Positions 16,561 to 27,346 of a stretch of 64,000 nt of DNA are shown piece by piece. The stretch spans positions 186,001-250,000 of the forward strand of contig BAABWY010000001.1 of assembly GCA_040367435.1 (NCBI GenBank), in the 5' to 3' direction. Both the position numbers and the translations under genes were made by a program. The stretch is from Hyphomicrobiales bacterium 4NK60-0047b (GTDB lineage Bacteria > Pseudomonadota > Alphaproteobacteria > Rhizobiales > HXMU1428-3). Positions within the stretch are counted from its first letter, which is position 1; the number at the start of each line of letters is the position of its first letter. The notes beneath the pieces were generated by a model. The model did not search any database, was not told the origin of the DNA, and was given only the letters and a program-made list of their open reading frames with translations.

Positions 16561-18255
16561 TTGACGATCAGTATGGAAACCACGAAAACAACAAATTCTA
16601 AACGAAGAAAAAAACCACGAAGGTTTCTAAAGGGCCGTCAAACAGAACAAGACGCGTTAGCTAAAATAAAAGATCTGATTGGTACAAAAATCCAAAGAGA
16701 TCACCTGATAGAATATCTTCATAAAATTCAAGATACATTCGGCGGTCTTTCAGCAGCACACCTGCGTGCCTTGGCTGAAATTATGAACATCCCCCAAATC
16801 GAAGTTTACGAAGTGGCGAGCTTTTATGCTCATTTTGACATAGTAAAAGAAGGCGAAGACTATCCAGCACCAATTACCATCCGGGTTTGTAACTCCATCA
16901 CCTGCGCCATGAAAGGCAGCAGAGATTTATACGAGAATTTGAAATTAGAACATGACCCAAATGAAATCAGAATATTAGAAGCCCCTTGTCTTGGGCGCTG
17001 CGCACATGCGCCGGCATGCCATATTGGGAAAAATTCAATTGATGAAGCCACAACTGAAAAAGTGCAATCATTTGTCAAAGCTAAAAAAATTACACCCGAA
17101 ATTACTAACTACAAATCATACAAAACCTACACCTCGGAAGGTGGCTATAAACAATTAGAAAAATTCCGGGAAGGCCTCTTAGAAACAGATGGTATTATCA
17201 ACACCCTTCAGGACGCTGGTTTAGCTGGACTTGGCGGTGCCGGTTTTCCATCCGGCAAAAAATGGCAATTCGTTAGAAGCTATGAAGGCCCTCGCCTAAT
17301 GACTGTAAACGGTGATGAGGGAGAGCCAGGCACATTCAAAGATCGTCATTGTATTGAAACCAACCCTCATCAATTTCTGGAAGGTATGTTGATCGCAGCT
17401 CATGCCGTCGAAGCTGAGCGCGTTTATATCTACATGAGAGATGAGTTTCCAACTTGCATCGAGATTCTAAAGAACGAAATCAAAGCACTTGAAAACAGAA
17501 GCATTATTAAAACCGGTTATGTCGACTTACGGCGAGGAGCCGGCGCTTACATCTGCGGCGAAGAAAGTGCAATGATAGAATCAATCGAAGGCAAACGAGG
17601 CCTCCCCCGTCATCGTCCTCCATACATCGCTGAAGTTGGCCTGTTTAACCGCCCTACTCTCAACCATAATGTTGAGACTTTATTTTGGATCCCGAAAATC
17701 CTTGAAGAAGGGCCCGAATGGTTTTCCAGCCAAGGAGTGAATGGCAGCAAAGGACCACGTTCCTGGTCCGTCTCAGGCTGGGTTAAAAACCCAGGCGTCA
17801 TTGTCGCCCCGGCTGGCATATCAGTGAACGACCTCATAGAAAAAGCTGGTGGCATGCAAGAAGGGCATACCTTCAAAGCTTATTTACCTGGCGGTGCTTC
17901 AGGTGGAATTTTGCCAGCCAGACTAGGAGACCTTCCTCTTGATTTCGGCTCACTAGCTGAACAAGGATGTTTTGTCGGCAGCCACGCCATCGTTATTCTC
18001 TCAGAACAAGACAATATGAGAGATGTTGCTGTAAACCTCCTTGAATTTTTTGAAGAAGAAAGCTGCGGACAATGTACGCCTTGCCGCGTTGGTTGCGAAA
18101 AAGCAGTTGAACTAATGAAAACTCCCAAATGGGATATTGAATTATTAGAAGAACTCTCAACATTAATGATTGACGCATCCATCTGCGGCTTAGGTCAAGC
18201 AGCCCCCAACCCAATCAAATCTATTATACGTTTTTTCCACGAGGACATCACATGA
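16561..18255 (+). CDS. fdhB: NAD-dependent formate dehydrogenase, fused gamma-beta subunit (NuoE-NuoF type)
   Basis: The diaphorase subunit that passes electrons to NAD+, of 564 residues. Residues about 30-175 are NuoE-like with a [2Fe-2S] site formed by CNSITC and CLGRCAHAPAC. The rest is NuoF-like: AGLGGAGFPSGKKW for NADH binding, NGDEGEPGTFKDR for FMN, and ESCGQCTPCRVGCEK with a later CGLG for the [4Fe-4S] cluster. The fusion of the two subunits resembles the tungsten-type formate dehydrogenase 1 of Methylobacterium rather than the separate fdsG and fdsB genes. Start TTG 16561 or ATG 16573 are both possible; neither has a clear ribosome-binding site. The stop overlaps the next start by four bases. 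Confidence 0.93.
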   Translation: MTISMETTKTTNSKRRKKPRRFLKGRQTEQDALAKIKDLIGTKIQRDHLIEYLHKIQDTFGGLSAAHLRALAEIMNIPQIEVYEVASFYAHFDIVKEGEDYPAPITIRVCNSITCAMKGSRDLYENLKLEHDPNEIRILEAPCLGRCAHAPACHIGKNSIDEATTEKVQSFVKAKKITPEITNYKSYKTYTSEGGYKQLEKFREGLLETDGIINTLQDAGLAGLGGAGFPSGKKWQFVRSYEGPRLMTVNGDEGEPGTFKDRHCIETNPHQFLEGMLIAAHAVEAERVYIYMRDEFPTCIEILKNEIKALENRSIIKTGYVDLRRGAGAYICGEESAMIESIEGKRGLPRHRPPYIAEVGLFNRPTLNHNVETLFWIPKILEEGPEWFSSQGVNGSKGPRSWSVSGWVKNPGVIVAPAGISVNDLIEKAGGMQEGHTFKAYLPGGASGGILPARLGDLPLDFGSLAEQGCFVGSHAIVILSEQDNMRDVAVNLLEFFEEESCGQCTPCRVGCEKAVELMKTPKWDIELLEELSTLMIDASICGLGQAAPNPIKSIIRFFHEDIT

Positions 18256-21074
18256 GCAACTCAAATATGAGCAACTCAAAAATCAAATTTGAACTCGATG
18301 GAAAATCCGTTGAAGCAAAAGACGGTGAAACCATTTGGGAAGTCGCCAAAAGAGAAGGCATCGCCATCCCTCATCTTTGCCACAAACCAAAACCAGGCTA
18401 CAGACCAGATGGCAATTGCCGAGCCTGCATGGTCGAAATTGAAGGTGAAAGAGTGCTCGCTGCATCATGTATTCGCACCCCTTCAGAAAACATGAAAGTC
18501 ACCACAACAACAGAGCGCGCTAAAAAGGCACGCGAAATGGTCATCGAACTTTTACTAGCAGATCAACCAGAACAAAATTCATCTCCAGATCAAAGCTCAC
18601 ATTTCTGGGAAATGGCAAAGGCTCAAAATATAAGCCAAAGTCGCTTTCCCAAAAACGGTAACATCAAGCCCGACATGTCTCATCCCGCAATGGCCGTCCA
18701 GCTAGATGCCTGCATTCATTGCAACCTTTGCCAAAGGGCGTGCCGTGAAGTTCAGGTCAATGATGTGATCGGCCTCGGCAATCGCGGTAAAAAAAGCGAA
18801 GTGTTCTTTGACTTTAACGACCCAATGAATGACAGCACATGTGTGGCTTGTGGTGAATGTGTTGAGGCCTGCCCAACCGGCGCGCTAATGCCCAAAACCG
18901 CCATAGATATTACAACCGGTATTGGCACAAAAGAAACGCCTAAAGAAGTCGCGTCTGTGTGTCCGTTCTGCGGTGTTGGTTGCCAGTTAAACTATAAGGT
19001 TGAAGACAACAAAATCATTCACGTTGAAGGGCGAGATGGTCCCGCGAACGAAAACCGCCTTTGTGTAAAGGGGCGCTTTGGTTTCGACTACATCCATTCA
19101 CCAGAACGCTTAACAACAGCACTCATTCGCAAAGAAGCCGCTCCAAAAGGCTTGAATGTTGACCCAGCAAATGTACACACTCATTTTAGAGAAGCCAGCA
19201 TCGAAGAAGCGCTCGAATTTGCCGCAAACGGCATGGCAAAAGCTGCAAAAGATCACGGTGATGAAGCCGTAGCGGGTTTTGGTTCCGCAAAATGCTCAAA
19301 CGAAGAAGCTTATCTATTTCAAAAACTTATCCGCGAACGTTTCCGTCATAACCATGTTGATCATTGCACAAGACTATGTCACGCCTCATCAGTGGCCGCT
19401 TTAATGGAGGGCATCGGCTCTGGCGCTGTAACAGCAACATTCAATGAAGCCTTAAACTCAGATTTAATTCTTCTGATAGGCTCAAACCCAACGGCAAACC
19501 ATCCCGTCGCAGCCACCTACTTCAAGCAAGCCGTGAAAAATGGAACGAAAATGATGATCATGGACCCACGGGCCCAACAACTCACTCATCATGCCGAGCA
19601 TTTCTTACAATTCCGCCCAGGAACAGATGTGCACCTCCTAAACGCCATGTTGAATGTGATCATCACAGAAGACCTTTATGACAAGCAATTTGTTCAGGGG
19701 CGAACAGATAACTTTGAAGCCATAAAAGATCATGTTGCAACTTTCACTCCAGAAGCTATGTCAGAGCTATGCGGTATCGAACCTGAAATGATTAAAACAG
19801 CAGCCAGAGCTTATGCCACAGCTGAGCGTGCACTTATCTTTTGGGGAATGGGCGTGTCTCAACACGTCCATGGGACAGATAATGTCAGATGTCTCATATC
19901 TCTCGCCATGCTAACAGGGCAAATCGGCAGACCAGGCACAGGCCTGCACCCCTTGCGCGGACAAAACAACGTGCAAGGCGCATCCGATGCTGGCTTAATC
20001 CCAATGGTGCTCCCTGATTATCAACGTGTTGATGATGCTGAAGTCAGAGCAAAATATGAAGCAGCTTGGGGCTTTCCCATAAACCCAACGCCAGGTTTAA
20101 CTGTCGTTGAGATTATTGAAGCTATCTATAATAGAGACATCAGATCAATGTACATTCATGGTGAAAACCCAGCCATGTCAGACCCCGACGTCGACCATGC
20201 AAGAAGCGCTCTCGCAAAACTGGATCATCTTGTAGTCCAAGACATATTCCTAACCGAGACAGCCATGTTTGCAGACGTCGTCTTACCAGCAACTGCCTGG
20301 CCAGAAAAAGATGGAACGGTTACCAACACCAACAGACAAGTTCAAATGGGGCGAAAAGCTGTAGATGCCCCCGGCGAGGCCAAAGAAGATTGGCGTCTCA
20401 TTCAATTAATCGCCCAGCATCTTGGTCTTGATTGGGACTACAAACATCCAAAAGAAATCTACACTGAAATGGCAGATCTAATGCCATCTCTTGAAAATAT
20501 CACATGGGATCGTTTGATAAATGAAAATGCGGTCACATACCCCTCTGACGGCCCGAACCATCCAGGACACGCTGTTGTATTCGGAGACCGTTTCCCAACT
20601 GAAACAGGCAGAGCCAAACTTGTCCCAACAGCTTCATCTGATCCAAATGAACAACCAGATGAGCAATATCCGTTTATCCTCACCACCGGCCGCCAATTAG
20701 AACATTGGCACACAGGCGCAATGACAAGACGTTCACAAGTTCTAGACGCCATTGAGCCAAGTCCAACAGTAAGCATTCACCCTGAAACCTTAAAGACACT
20801 CAAATTAAACCCCGGCGATATGGTGGAAGTTGAAACAAGGCGCGGCAAGATCGAGTTAACAGCGCGCGCGGATAAAGGAATGCAAAGAGATATGATCTTC
20901 ATTCCATTTGCTTATGTAGAAGCCGCTGCAAATATACTCACCAACCCACAACTTGACCCAATAGGAAAAATTCCTGAATTTAAATTTTGTGCAGCTAAAA
21001 TTAGCAATCCAAACCTAAAAGCAAAACAAACCACAACAGACGCAAGCATTTCGGTGACAACCGCAGCAGAATAA
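18252..21074 (+). CDS. fdhA: NAD-dependent formate dehydrogenase alpha subunit (molybdopterin, Fe-S)
   Basis: The catalytic subunit, of 940 residues, oxidising formate to CO2. In order: a [2Fe-2S] domain with GNCRACMVEIEGERVLAASC, two ferredoxin-like [4Fe-4S] sites (CIHCNLCQRAC and CVACGECVEAC), the catalytic-domain cluster VCPFCGVGC, the active-site Cys376 in RLCHASSVA followed by His, and a C-terminal molybdopterin dinucleotide domain (about residues 810-930). The active site has Cys and not selenocysteine. Metal choice (Mo or W) cannot be read from the sequence. It is translationally coupled to fdhB, and a bidirectional terminator follows. No accessory fdsC or fdsD gene follows in this operon. 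Confidence 0.95.
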   Translation: MSNSNMSNSKIKFELDGKSVEAKDGETIWEVAKREGIAIPHLCHKPKPGYRPDGNCRACMVEIEGERVLAASCIRTPSENMKVTTTTERAKKAREMVIELLLADQPEQNSSPDQSSHFWEMAKAQNISQSRFPKNGNIKPDMSHPAMAVQLDACIHCNLCQRACREVQVNDVIGLGNRGKKSEVFFDFNDPMNDSTCVACGECVEACPTGALMPKTAIDITTGIGTKETPKEVASVCPFCGVGCQLNYKVEDNKIIHVEGRDGPANENRLCVKGRFGFDYIHSPERLTTALIRKEAAPKGLNVDPANVHTHFREASIEEALEFAANGMAKAAKDHGDEAVAGFGSAKCSNEEAYLFQKLIRERFRHNHVDHCTRLCHASSVAALMEGIGSGAVTATFNEALNSDLILLIGSNPTANHPVAATYFKQAVKNGTKMMIMDPRAQQLTHHAEHFLQFRPGTDVHLLNAMLNVIITEDLYDKQFVQGRTDNFEAIKDHVATFTPEAMSELCGIEPEMIKTAARAYATAERALIFWGMGVSQHVHGTDNVRCLISLAMLTGQIGRPGTGLHPLRGQNNVQGASDAGLIPMVLPDYQRVDDAEVRAKYEAAWGFPINPTPGLTVVEIIEAIYNRDIRSMYIHGENPAMSDPDVDHARSALAKLDHLVVQDIFLTETAMFADVVLPATAWPEKDGTVTNTNRQVQMGRKAVDAPGEAKEDWRLIQLIAQHLGLDWDYKHPKEIYTEMADLMPSLENITWDRLINENAVTYPSDGPNHPGHAVVFGDRFPTETGRAKLVPTASSDPNEQPDEQYPFILTTGRQLEHWHTGAMTRRSQVLDAIEPSPTVSIHPETLKTLKLNPGDMVEVETRRGKIELTARADKGMQRDMIFIPFAYVEAAANILTNPQLDPIGKIPEFKFCAAKISNPNLKAKQTTTDASISVTTAAE

Positions 21075-21100
21075 TAAAATAACTTTCTTCAAATAAAAAA

Positions 21101-21130
21101 AGAGCGCCTTTAAATTCATAAAGGCGCTCT
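21101..21130. terminator. Bidirectional terminator between fdhA and the TpsB gene
   Basis: AGAGCGCCTTTA pairs with TAAAGGCGCTCT, flanked by an A-run on the left and a T-run on the right, so it can end transcription of fdhA on the plus strand and of the converging TpsB gene on the minus strand. Confidence 0.9.
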
Positions 21131-21163
21131 TTTTTGTTATTTTCAAATGCTAAATTAAGTAAA

Positions 21164-23011
21164 CTATTTTTGATACGCTTCTCTAAGCATAGAAAGAGGT
21201 TGATCAAAACGTAACTCACTCAGCTTATAATTCCGAGAAAGCCTAAAGAAAAACTCAGCATCCTTCGCTTCAGTTAAATCAGCATCATCAATAGGAAACG
21301 CTGCCGCGATATCAGCTTCAATCCCATAATCAAAATAAAGCCTCGCCCCAAAACCAGCTGAACTTAAAACAGCATCATCAACAAAATCATTACTGCGGTC
21401 CCAGACTGTGCCAACGTCAGCAAAGCCATAAAGTTGAACACCATTCAACAAACCAAAATCCAAATCGCGGCTATATCGAAGCTCGAGAGAAGCAGCTGCT
21501 CCCCCATCTCCGCTCACAACCCCGCTTTCATAAGCACGGCCAAAACGAGAGCCACCAAAATAAAATTCCTGCGAAGATAAAAGAGAATGACTAGCAAGTT
21601 GAATTACACCAGAAAAATAGAGAGACCAATTATCATTAATCACTTGATTACGGGAAACATCAGCATAAAACTTGGTAAACTCTCCATCACCATCATAGCG
21701 AGAAAGATCAATATCCCCCTCTTTAGAAACATTCCCAAGATCCAAACCTTGCCTTAAATTCGCATAGAAAAAGTTCTCGCCGCCCCATTTGTCATTCTTA
21801 TTAAAGCGGAGATAAAAACTCAAACCATGCAAAGTATCATCAACATAAGTCCCAAAGTCATTCTGCTCCTGATTATTCCGAGCCCAAATTCCTGCCCCCA
21901 CCCAAAGGTTACTTTCTCTCGTACGAAGCAAATTCCAATTTAAATTTACCCCGGCATCCAATGTCTTAAATTCAGTATTCGTTAGTTTGCGGTCATCATT
22001 TGGTTTTGAGACACTGCCAGATAAAAACGCAGAAAGTCTCATGCCATGTACGTTAAGAGGCAGGTCAATAGAAACAGCACCAAAATTTAATTCATCCATA
22101 GAATCTAAAATTGAGGAATAAGAAAATTGAATACTTTCTCCAAAACCAAAAAGAGAATTCAAAGCCAAGTTTTGATAAGATTGATAAGGCCCAATCGAGT
22201 CGCTCCCTCGGTTATCAATCTCACTACCAGACCAAACCTGCCATGTCTTAATAAAAACGGTCAGCTCAAAGGCACCAGTCATCTCACCTTGTTCTTCAAG
22301 TGAAGTGTCTTCTAAACTAACACCAGGAGCATCACTAATGAGAAGTAAATACCGCTCCAAATGCGCTTGAGTAAGAGGTTTTTCTTTCATTAAAGGAGTA
22401 GAAAATTTTCGAATACCAAATAGGTCAGCATCCCCTCCCTCAAACTTCACATTTGAAATATACCCCTCAACGATGCGAATAAGCAAACGACCACCAGCCA
22501 CATCTTGTGGAGGAATAATAGCACGAGATAAACTATATCCTGCCTTGTGGTAATGAGAGGTCAAACAATCAGTTATGTTTGCCAAATGTGTTTCATTTAC
22601 AGTTGTGCGGAGTAAGTCAGAATAACAATAAGCAAAAGCTGAAGGTTTAAAAATAGTACCTCCCTGAAGAGTTACTGTATTAATAAATATCTCCAATTGC
22701 CCCTGATCAGACTGAGTTGGTTTCTGTCCCGGCTCTTCATCTGTTGAAGAATTTAGTCCGTCAACTGAAGGGGGTAAATAATTAGATAAGGGAGAGTTTT
22801 TTTCACTACCTTGATCAAATTTTTCCTTCGCCTGCTTTAAAGCACCATCTGAAGTTTTATTCGATTGTGCCAAAACAGGAAGAGAAAAGCAGCAAAACAC
22901 AACTAGACACAATAGTCCCTTCAAACCGAAAAAGGACAATTTAGAGCATTTAAACTCGGAAAATGCTTCTGAAATTAAAAAAATAAGCCGAACTACCACA
23001 ATCAACACCAT
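21164..23011 (-). CDS. TpsB-type outer-membrane transporter (ShlB/FhaC family)
   Basis: A 615-residue two-partner-secretion translocator. After a long signal segment (cleavage near VLAQ) comes a Gln/Ser/Pro-rich linker, then POTRA domains (about residues 110-255: LEIFINTVTLQGG, ILPPQDVAGG-like GRLLIRIVEGYISNVKFEGG) and a 16-strand beta barrel (about 260-590). The barrel carries the family motif FGGSRFGRAYESGVVSGDGG, similar to the conserved RG-x-R-G-F loop region. It exports a large TpsA protein across the outer membrane, but no TpsA gene is in the window. It diverges from the FecR-domain gene and shares its promoter region. The last barrel strand is followed by about 25 residues, so the usual terminal aromatic residue is not at the very end. 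Confidence 0.85.
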   Translation of the reverse strand: MVLIVVVRLIFLISEAFSEFKCSKLSFFGLKGLLCLVVFCCFSLPVLAQSNKTSDGALKQAKEKFDQGSEKNSPLSNYLPPSVDGLNSSTDEEPGQKPTQSDQGQLEIFINTVTLQGGTIFKPSAFAYCYSDLLRTTVNETHLANITDCLTSHYHKAGYSLSRAIIPPQDVAGGRLLIRIVEGYISNVKFEGGDADLFGIRKFSTPLMKEKPLTQAHLERYLLLISDAPGVSLEDTSLEEQGEMTGAFELTVFIKTWQVWSGSEIDNRGSDSIGPYQSYQNLALNSLFGFGESIQFSYSSILDSMDELNFGAVSIDLPLNVHGMRLSAFLSGSVSKPNDDRKLTNTEFKTLDAGVNLNWNLLRTRESNLWVGAGIWARNNQEQNDFGTYVDDTLHGLSFYLRFNKNDKWGGENFFYANLRQGLDLGNVSKEGDIDLSRYDGDGEFTKFYADVSRNQVINDNWSLYFSGVIQLASHSLLSSQEFYFGGSRFGRAYESGVVSGDGGAAASLELRYSRDLDFGLLNGVQLYGFADVGTVWDRSNDFVDDAVLSSAGFGARLYFDYGIEADIAAAFPIDDADLTEAKDAEFFFRLSRNYKLSELRFDQPLSMLREAYQK

Positions 23012-23164
23012 AAATACTAGGAATAGAACCTAAATTGTGAAGCTTTATGGTTAATGAACCGCTAAACTATTTGATAAAATTGCCCAATCTCTAATAAAGC
23101 TAATTTAAATTTTTTCTAGTATTGTCATCAGTGAATATTAGAAAAACAGCACTGAGATAGTATT

Positions 23165-24367
<1,203 letters not shown>

Positions 24368-24434
24368 AAGAGTTATTCAATTTAAACACTAAGATTTCAA
24401 TCAATATGCAAACAGAAAAAGCTAATACAATACC

Positions 24435-26762
24435 ATGAAAAAACTAGTTCCACATATAGGTGTATTCTGTTTTGTTCTTGTATTCGCACTAACAGGCCTT
24501 AGTGAAGAAATTAGCCACAAGCTAACCGAGCTCCGCTTTCAACTGTTCCCTCACCAGGCCACAGGTAAAGTTGTGCTTGTCGCAATTGATGCAAAATCAA
24601 TCCAGGAAACATCAAAGTGGCCCTGGCCAAGATCTCTCCATGCAAAACTAATTAAAAAACTGACGGATGCTGGCGCAACAGATATCGCCTTTGACATCGA
24701 CTTCAGCGCAAGAACAACAACAAAAGAAGATGTAGCACTTCTCAAAGCCTTAATTGCAGCAAAAGGCTCCATCATTCTGCCTAGCTTTAAACAATCTCAA
24801 AAACAAAGTAACTTACACGAACATTCTCATGACCACGATCATACCACTGGTCACGAAACTCATACCATCTATACAAACCCACTTCCCATGTATCTGGATC
24901 ATTCCTGGAGAGCCAGTGTCAATATTTTCTCAACGCGCAACGGCCTCGTTCATGATATCCCTTACGGCCACATGCAAGGCGAAGAATTCATACCGTCTCT
25001 GTCTTCAATCCTTGCTGGCATCTATCAACAAGAAAACAAAGATTTTCATATCGATTACAGCATCCAGGCAAATACCATTCCAACGGTCTCTTATGTTGAC
25101 GTACTCAATAACAAAGTTAGAAAAGAATTCTTTAAAGGCAAAAAAGTCATCATCGGCGCCACAGCAACAGAATTAGGTGATCACTTCATTGTTCCCTCAC
25201 AAGGAATAATCTCAGGCCCCTCACTTCAAGTTTTAGCTACAGAAACCTTGTTGCAAAATCGCCAGCTCGTGCACACGAGTTTTGAAACAACACTAATAAC
25301 AACCATTATTTTTGCCGTCTTTATATTCTGGCTCACTTTAAAAGTGGACCTTGCAAACCGCTTATATACGTTTGTCTTGGCTAGTGCTTCAATTGAGATT
25401 ATCGCACTTTACCTTCATCTAAACACAAGCTTGATGATAGACACCTCACTCATGCACCTTTGTGTGGCTGGCTATTTGGTCGTTGCTTTGTTGAAAGAAA
25501 TTGATTTCAAAAACATGCTCACGCAACACTCCCAACAAGAACTAGAAAATAAGAAAAAAATCTTCGAGCAGGTTTTTAAAGATAGCTTCACAAGCACAAT
25601 CATCACAGACAAAAAAGGCAAAGTTCATTTCATCAATGTTAAAGCTCTGAAGCTTTTAAACCTGGAAAATGAGAAAAATTTAACAGGAAAACATTTCAGT
25701 GAAATTCTACCTGTCGACATCGTCACTTCAACCTATCAGCTATTAGAACAGCAAATAAACAACACAACATTACACTACTCAAGTCATACAGAAGTTGAGA
25801 CAACAGATGATACAACAAAACATATTGAATACATTGTCTCATTGTCAGTTTTAAAAGATATCAAAGATAACAAACCCGAAAATATAATTACATTTACGTT
25901 CCAAGACATCACAGCAAAACAACAAGCCGAACTTGCTCAAAAAGAAGCAACCCTCGCAGCGATTAATGCCAATAAAGCAAAAACAGAATTCCTAACAACC
26001 ATGAGCCATGAGTTAAGAACACCCCTTAATTCTATTCTTGGTTTTTCAGAAATCATTCAAAATCAATCCTTAGGTCCAGACCAAATGGATAAATATATTG
26101 ATTTCGCAAGTGACATTCAAAACAGCGGGCGGCAATTATTAAAAGTCGTCAATAACATTCTTGAAGTCACAAAAATGGAATCAGGATCTATTCAGCTTCA
26201 CGAAGAAAAATGCGACTTAGTCGACATTATAGAAGATGCAATTGAAGAAACATCTTATGAATTTAAAGGCCAATCTTTAAACATAACTTTTGAACATGAT
26301 CAGAAAATCCCTGGGTTATTGGCAGATGCAAACTTATGTAAAAAAACTTTCAGCGCTATCATATCCAACGCCATCAAATTCTCTCCAACAAATGAAGAAA
26401 TAAAAATAGCCGTTTCCAAAAGTCCCAAAGGTGAAGTTTGCATTTCAGTTGCAGATAAAGGTGATGGTATCAGTAAAAATGAGATTGAAAATATTTTCAA
26501 ACCTTTCTACCAAGTGGATAGTTCTAAAGTCCGCCAATATGAGGGAACAGGCCTTGGCTTAACCACTGCCAATGCTTACATAAATCTACATAGAGGCAGT
26601 ATTAAAGTAGATAGCATCCTAAGCAAGGGAACAATCATGCACATTATATTCCCTAAAAACCGCACGGTTGAAAACCCAGATACGATCATTAATTTAAACA
26701 CAATAGATCAAAGTATAAATTCTGAAAATTCAGCCCCATTAATACCTGCAAAGCTTGCTTAA
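24435..26762 (+). CDS. CHASE2-PAS histidine kinase
   Basis: A 775-residue membrane sensor kinase. An N-terminal membrane helix is followed by an extracytoplasmic CHASE2 domain (about residues 25-270: VVLVAIDAKSIQETSKWPWPRSLHAKL and GISGPSLQVLATETLLQ-like text), three membrane helices (about 285-360), a PAS region (about 375-490), HisKA with FLTTMSHELRTPLNSILGFS and a HATPase domain with NAIKFSP, DKGDGISKNE and GTGLGLTTANAY. A histidine-rich stretch, LHEHSHDHDHTTGHETH, interrupts the CHASE2 domain near residue 130. There is no receiver domain, so a separate response regulator must exist elsewhere. Coupling to FecR and TpsB genes suggests it senses cell-surface or secretion state. Confidence 0.87.
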   Translation: MKKLVPHIGVFCFVLVFALTGLSEEISHKLTELRFQLFPHQATGKVVLVAIDAKSIQETSKWPWPRSLHAKLIKKLTDAGATDIAFDIDFSARTTTKEDVALLKALIAAKGSIILPSFKQSQKQSNLHEHSHDHDHTTGHETHTIYTNPLPMYLDHSWRASVNIFSTRNGLVHDIPYGHMQGEEFIPSLSSILAGIYQQENKDFHIDYSIQANTIPTVSYVDVLNNKVRKEFFKGKKVIIGATATELGDHFIVPSQGIISGPSLQVLATETLLQNRQLVHTSFETTLITTIIFAVFIFWLTLKVDLANRLYTFVLASASIEIIALYLHLNTSLMIDTSLMHLCVAGYLVVALLKEIDFKNMLTQHSQQELENKKKIFEQVFKDSFTSTIITDKKGKVHFINVKALKLLNLENEKNLTGKHFSEILPVDIVTSTYQLLEQQINNTTLHYSSHTEVETTDDTTKHIEYIVSLSVLKDIKDNKPENIITFTFQDITAKQQAELAQKEATLAAINANKAKTEFLTTMSHELRTPLNSILGFSEIIQNQSLGPDQMDKYIDFASDIQNSGRQLLKVVNNILEVTKMESGSIQLHEEKCDLVDIIEDAIEETSYEFKGQSLNITFEHDQKIPGLLADANLCKKTFSAIISNAIKFSPTNEEIKIAVSKSPKGEVCISVADKGDGISKNEIENIFKPFYQVDSSKVRQYEGTGLGLTTANAYINLHRGSIKVDSILSKGTIMHIIFPKNRTVENPDTIINLNTIDQSINSENSAPLIPAKLA

Positions 26763-26893
26763 ACTTGGCTGTTAATTCACTCAAATTTGTAACCAATTGA
26801 CAATGAGAGCCCCTTGCAGTGCCTTGCCGAAGATGTAATATTACAACGATCTAAATTTTATTTCATTTTTACTTTTGATTGTAACAAACACCT

Positions 26894-27346
26894 ATGAGTG
26901 ACCTCGATAAAAAAAATTGCTGCTCAAATTATCGCTCCGAATGCCCATTATCTTGTGTTCTGGAGCTATTAGGAGACAAATGGACACTCTTGATAATAAG
27001 GGATGTTTTAACAGGCAAACACAGATACGGAGATTTCGAAAAGTCTCCAGAACAAATCCCAACAAACATCCTTGCTGAACGGCTCAAACGCCTCGTCAGA
27101 GAAGAAATTATGGAAAAGGTCTGTTATCAACAACGCCCACCGCGTTATGCCTATAAACTAACCCCAAAAGGAGCTGATCTCATAGAAATTTTAAAACACC
27201 TCACATTATGGGGCGTTAAATATGAAGTCGGTATGGGAAAACCTCCGGAAAAATTATGGAACCTAAGTTCCAAAGACATTCTCAAAAATCAAGAAGCTAT
27301 CATTTCAAAACTACTTATAAACAAAGGTCAAACGAGTGACGCATAA
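26894..27346 (+). CDS. HxlR-family transcriptional regulator
   Basis: A 150-residue winged-helix regulator of the HxlR/MarR-like family: CPLSCVLELLGDKWTLLIIRDVLTGKHRYGDFEKS, IPTNILAERLKRLVREEIMEK and YAYKLTPKGADLIEIL. Four Cys lie in the first 24 residues (NCCSNYRSECPLSC), which could be redox or metal responsive as in other HxlR members. The gene overlaps trmJ by eleven bases, so the two are co-transcribed; any regulatory link between them is unknown. Confidence 0.87.
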   Translation: MSDLDKKNCCSNYRSECPLSCVLELLGDKWTLLIIRDVLTGKHRYGDFEKSPEQIPTNILAERLKRLVREEIMEKVCYQQRPPRYAYKLTPKGADLIEILKHLTLWGVKYEVGMGKPPEKLWNLSSKDILKNQEAIISKLLINKGQTSDA

